Assembly: GCF_018413605.1 (NCBI RefSeq)
Contig: NZ_JAHCDN010000002.1
Coordinates: 62,001 to 126,000 of the forward strand
DNA: 64,000 nt
Source: Variovorax sp. PCZ-1
Lineage (GTDB): Bacteria > Pseudomonadota > Gammaproteobacteria > Burkholderiales > Burkholderiaceae_C
Reading direction: 5' to 3'
The notes beneath the pieces are model-generated. The model made no database searches. It had not been told where the DNA came from and was given only the letters and a program-made list of their open reading frames with translations. Of the stretch, positions 61,339 to 64,000 are shown in pieces; position 1 is the stretch's first letter, and each line of letters opens with the position of its first letter. A program made the position numbers and the translations under genes.

Positions 61339-62436
61339 ATGAGTCAAACTCTGCGCTGGGATATCTTTTGCCGCGTCATTGATAACTTTGGCGATATTGG
61401 TGTGTGCTGGCGGCTCTCGTGCGCGCTTGGCTGCCGTGGGCAAGTGGTGAGGCTGTGGGTCGATGATGCATCAGCGCTGAGCTGGATGGCTCCGCAGGGA
61501 TGCGTGGGCGTTGAAGTGCGATCATGGCAGCCCGAGCAGCCCATACCCAGTGATGCGCTACCTGCTGATGTGGTGATGGAGGCTTTTGGTTGCGAGATCG
61601 ATCCCTCTTGGGTTGCTATGAAGAGAGTAGCACTTCGCGCAGATTCTACGCCGGCGGAAGGCCGAAAAGGCTTTAAAAATACGGTGTGGATTAATTTGGA
61701 ATACCTCAGCGCTGAAAGTTATGTCGAGCGCAGCCATGGCCTACCTTCGCCGGTGATGGCTGGCGCGGCGCGCGGCATGACGAAATGGTTTTTCTACCCC
61801 GGATTCACACAGGGCACAGGCGGTTTGATCCGTGAACCCGAAGCGCTTTCTGATCAAATTGACACACCCGCCACGCAACGCATCAGCCTGTTCTGCTACG
61901 AGCCGCCAGCCCTGAGTGAGCTGATCGAGCAACTCGCCCATGACGATCAATCTACGGCGCTGATGGTGATGCCAGGGCGTGGGCAGCAGGCTTTGCAGAG
62001 AGAAATTTTAAGTAAAAATGCCCAATCGCCGGCATGGAATCTGCGCAAAGTGCTATCAATACATGAGCAACCATACATGCCGCAGCAGCACTACGATACG
62101 CTGCTCAGAAGCTGTGATTTGAACTTCGTGCGCGGTGAAGATTCTTTGGTGCGAGCGCTCTGGGCTGGCCGCGCCTTCGTCTGGCAGATTTATCCGCAAG
62201 CAGACGGCGCACATGCAGACAAGCTTGAGGCCTTTTTGGATTGGCTGAAAGCGCCTGCCGATTTACGCGAATTTCATCGGGTCTGGAATGGACTCAAGCG
62301 CGCCGCGCTGCCACGTTTTGACCTTTGTGCTTGGCAAAACTGTGTCCGAAATGCCCGAGCCGAGCTTTTGATGCAGCCCGATCTGGTAACGCAACTGCTT
62401 GATTTTGTTGAAGAAAAGAGGAGTCAGACTGTTTAG
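61339..62436 (+). CDS. earP: EF-P arginine-32 rhamnosyltransferase EarP
   Basis: 365 residues, GT-B glycosyltransferase of the EarP (DUF2331) family. [18 protein letters not shown] is the signature N-terminus; [20 protein letters not shown] binds the arginine/TDP-rhamnose region; [19 protein letters not shown] carries the conserved Arg-Glu. It attaches rhamnose to Arg32 of EF-P, encoded next. Two repeat copies (15 and 16) are read in frame, as [15 protein letters not shown] and [11 protein letters not shown]. Both fall in what look like loops, and the catalytic blocks are intact. Confidence 0.94.
   Translation: MSQTLRWDIFCRVIDNFGDIGVCWRLSCALGCRGQVVRLWVDDASALSWMAPQGCVGVEVRSWQPEQPIPSDALPADVVMEAFGCEIDPSWVAMKRVALRADSTPAEGRKGFKNTVWINLEYLSAESYVERSHGLPSPVMAGAARGMTKWFFYPGFTQGTGGLIREPEALSDQIDTPATQRISLFCYEPPALSELIEQLAHDDQSTALMVMPGRGQQALQREILSKNAQSPAWNLRKVLSIHEQPYMPQQHYDTLLRSCDLNFVRGEDSLVRALWAGRAFVWQIYPQADGAHADKLEAFLDWLKAPADLREFHRVWNGLKRAALPRFDLCAWQNCVRNARAELLMQPDLVTQLLDFVEEKRSQTV
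61613..61682 (+). repeat. Dispersed palindromic element, copy 15, inside earP
   Basis: Reverse orientation: TGCTATGAAGAGAGTAGCAC hairpin, TTCGCGCAGATTCTACGCCG core and AAAAGGCTTTAAAAAT tail. It is translated as [16 protein letters not shown]. Confidence 0.9.
62003..62064 (+). repeat. Dispersed palindromic element, copy 16, inside earP
   Basis: Forward orientation: TTTTAAGTAAAAATGCCCAA, TCGCCGGCATGGAATCTGCG and CAAAGTGCTATCAATA. It is translated as [17 protein letters not shown]. Confidence 0.92.
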
Positions 62437-62546
62437 CTCACCTGTCAAACGGGTCTTTTCGGGTTAAAATCATAGGCTTTGCTGCAAACTGCAAGCAATT
62501 CTTCTTAGCTGGACTGGTTCCAGCCCAGCCCCTAGAAAGCTCACCC

Positions 62547-63101
62547 ATGAAAATCGCTCAAGAAATGCGCGCCGGCAACGTGATCATGCACGGCAAAGAT
62601 CCGATGGTCATCCTCAAAACCGAATACAGCCGTGGTGGCCGCAACTCTGCCACCGTGCGCATGAAGCTCAAGAGCCTGATCGCCAATTTCGGTACGGAAG
62701 TCGTCTTCAAGGCCGACGACAAGATGGAGCAAATCATTCTGGACAAGAAAGATTGCACCTACTCTTACTTTGCTGACCCGATGTATGTGTGGATGGATGG
62801 CGAGTACAACCAGTACGAAGTTGAAGCCGAGAACATGGGCGACTCCATGAACTACCTCGAAGAAGGCATGGCTGCTGAAGTCGTGTTCTACGACGGTAAA
62901 GCCATCTCGGTGGAATTGCCCACCAGCGTTGAGCGCGAAATCACTTGGACTGAGCCTGCCGTGAAGGGTGACACCTCTGGCAAGGTCTTGAAGCCTGCCA
63001 AGATTGCTACCGGCTTCGAAATCGGCGTGCCGATCTTCGTGGCACAAGGCGACAAAGTGGAAATCGACACCCGCACCGGCGAATACCGCAAGCGCGTCTA
63101 A
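62547..63101 (+). CDS. efp: Elongation factor P
   Basis: 184 residues, three beta domains. The modified residue is Arg32 in the loop YSRGGRNSA ([11 protein letters not shown] counts from 1), the type rhamnosylated by EarP; no Lys34-type loop is present, which matches the absence of epmA/epmB. It relieves ribosome stalling at polyproline. This genome has proline-rich proteins nearby, such as the DUF3108 protein. It follows earP after 110 bases and ends in a terminator. Confidence 0.98.
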   Translation: MKIAQEMRAGNVIMHGKDPMVILKTEYSRGGRNSATVRMKLKSLIANFGTEVVFKADDKMEQIILDKKDCTYSYFADPMYVWMDGEYNQYEVEAENMGDSMNYLEEGMAAEVVFYDGKAISVELPTSVEREITWTEPAVKGDTSGKVLKPAKIATGFEIGVPIFVAQGDKVEIDTRTGEYRKRV

Positions 63102-63147
63102 TTTGTTACGTATAGCAATGTAGGCATACGCCTCGTTGTATTTGCGC

Positions 63148-63185
63148 AAAGGCTCCATGGATAACAACCATCGGAGCCTTTTTTG
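63148..63185 (+). terminator. Rho-independent terminator after efp
   Basis: AAAGGCTCCATGG pairs with CCAT-C-GGAGCCTTT (one bulged base) around ATAACAA, followed by a T run. Confidence 0.88.
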
Positions 63186-63241
63186 TTGGCTCAAGTTGCT
63201 ATGATTCGCGCACAAATCAAAACGCATATCAAGTAGCATCT

Positions 63242-63859
63242 ATGGCGTACAAATACAGTCTTTTCGTCAACGGCAAGCCGCTCGGTCCTTATGAGCGCCG
63301 CATGATTGTGGGCATGCATGTCAAGAAAATAGTGTTTGACGATCAGATGGTCTGGCGTGAAGATGGTGTGGAGATGAGTGTTGCAGAATTGTTGCAAGAC
63401 CGAGACGAATCCACACCAGCCAGCGTGGCTCACGACCACATGGCGCTGAGCACCTTGGGCGCACCCTCCAGCGGCATGTGGCCGCAATTCAATGTGCGTT
63501 ACGGCGGCAGCGCGGCCAAACCAGGCGCTTGGGGTTTTTCTGGCAACGGGCAGGTGAGCTATCACGGTGATGAGCTGCGCTTCAAAGGCCAGCGGCGCAA
63601 CAAGAATTTAGGCATGAGCCGTCAAGAAGAAAGCCTGCCGCTGGCGGCCATGGCCGATTCGCGATGCATGGATTGCATTTTGCAGATCAGCTTGCAGCCG
63701 GGGCTCACTTTCGATACGAACTCGGAAGATTCGCAACTCCATTTGGAGTTTGCTACACCGCAAGAAGCGAATGAGCTCTGGGAGTTGCTGCACTTAAAGC
63801 CAGGCCAATTGCCGCCATCACTCTCGTATGCGAACACAACGCGAAGCGAACTGAGATAA
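63242..63859 (+). CDS. Hypothetical protein with GYF_2-like N-terminal domain
   Basis: 205 residues. The N-terminal ~55 (KYSLFVNGKPLGPYERRMIV, VFDDQMVWREDGVEMSVAEL) have the shape of GYF_2/DUF4339 domains: 'GP-(Y/F)' followed by VWRE. The rest includes a Gly-rich beta segment (GAWGFSGNGQVSYHG) that may be PH-like, ending LEFATPQEANELWELL. No signal peptide or membrane helix. It may bind Pro-rich or Gly-rich partners; function unknown. No clear Shine-Dalgarno sequence. Confidence 0.65.
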   Translation: MAYKYSLFVNGKPLGPYERRMIVGMHVKKIVFDDQMVWREDGVEMSVAELLQDRDESTPASVAHDHMALSTLGAPSSGMWPQFNVRYGGSAAKPGAWGFSGNGQVSYHGDELRFKGQRRNKNLGMSRQEESLPLAAMADSRCMDCILQISLQPGLTFDTNSEDSQLHLEFATPQEANELWELLHLKPGQLPPSLSYANTTRSELR

Positions 63860-63884
63860 GTCTTGGCGCGCGCTACGAGCAGAG

Positions 63885-64000
63885 TTAGCTCAAGTTGTAA
63901 AAGCGTTTGATCGCATCCCAAGCCGTTTGCGCATCATCCACATAGCTGAAGAGCTTCAAATCTTCGTGAGAGATCGCGCCTTCATCGGCCAGCGCTTCGA
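63885..64000 (-). CDS. C-terminus of a probable LOG-family (TIGR00730) protein, cut by the right edge
   Basis: Minus-strand open frame of 37 codons ending at TAA 63885: EALADEGAISHEDLKLFSYV followed by DDAQTAWDAIKRFYNLS. The IS-x-x-DL-x-LF-x-YVD and 'AW-x-x-I' pattern is that of the C-terminal helix of LOG/lysine-decarboxylase-like Rossmann proteins (cytokinin riboside monophosphate phosphoribohydrolase family). The fragment is short, so the assignment is tentative. Confidence 0.45.
   Translation of the reverse strand, partial: EALADEGAISHEDLKLFSYVDDAQTAWDAIKRFYNLS

Overview
The window looks like ordinary chromosome of a betaproteobacterium of the order Burkholderiales, most likely Comamonadaceae (a relative of Polaromonas, Rhodoferax or Limnohabitans). 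This rests on gene content and order: ubiE/ubiJ/ubiB with a Tim44-like gene, FmdB-DUF502-aspS, rubredoxin beside pilGHIJ-chpA, thiD-hemL, an EarP/EF-P pair with Arg32, an orphan Bug-type binding protein, and a gentisate cluster of the nag type. No rRNA, prophage, CRISPR array or recognisable transposase was seen. The placement is inference.

Layout. 1-2421: the end of a large FAD/Fe-S oxidoreductase. 2622-5727: a FecR-domain exported protein and a two-partner-secretion type outer-membrane transporter. 5768-15161: housekeeping genes for ubiquinone biosynthesis (ubiE, ubiJ, ubiB), a Na+/solute symporter, FmdB and DUF502 proteins and aspS. 15240-20235 (minus): a Csu-type chaperone-usher pilus operon. 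20419-25460 (minus): marC, creD, creC, creB and an SDR gene. 25535-31782: a catabolic-looking stretch (HCCA isomerase, dienelactone hydrolase, VOC protein, Bug protein, FAD monooxygenase, DUF2783), interrupted by a cassette with 181-bp inverted arms around one AT-richer nuclease-like gene. 32046-38692: a hypothetical gene, a CAU tRNA (probably Ile2), a MesD-like methionine synthase, DUF3108, an M61 peptidase, murJ and trmL. 38837-49282 (minus): the Pil-Chp chemosensory operon with a 2270-residue CheA/ChpA hybrid kinase. 49367-52578: rubredoxin, thiD, hemL and a Nudix gene. 52662-59297: a 3-hydroxybenzoate/gentisate operon with a TRAP transporter and a divergent MarR regulator. 59334-64000: a small exported protein, miaB, earP, efp, a GYF_2-like protein and the end of a probable LOG-family gene.

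Two things go beyond routine annotation. The first is the inverted-repeat cassette at 26853-27893: near-identical long arms around a PD-(D/E)XK-like gene of different base composition, which looks like an undescribed non-autonomous mobile element or defence/selfish cassette. The second is a dispersed palindromic element of about 60-65 bp, present in about 18 copies (one per 3.5 kb). It lies between genes, directly against start codons, over one stop codon, and inside at least six coding sequences, where it is translated in three different reading frames.

Metabolic reading: the 52.6-59.3 kb operon should import an aromatic acid (TRAP) and convert 3-hydroxybenzoate to gentisate, ring-cleave it and hydrolyse the product. 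No maleylpyruvate isomerase is in the window. The 25.5-31.8 kb genes probably serve another aromatic pathway whose substrate cannot be named from sequence.
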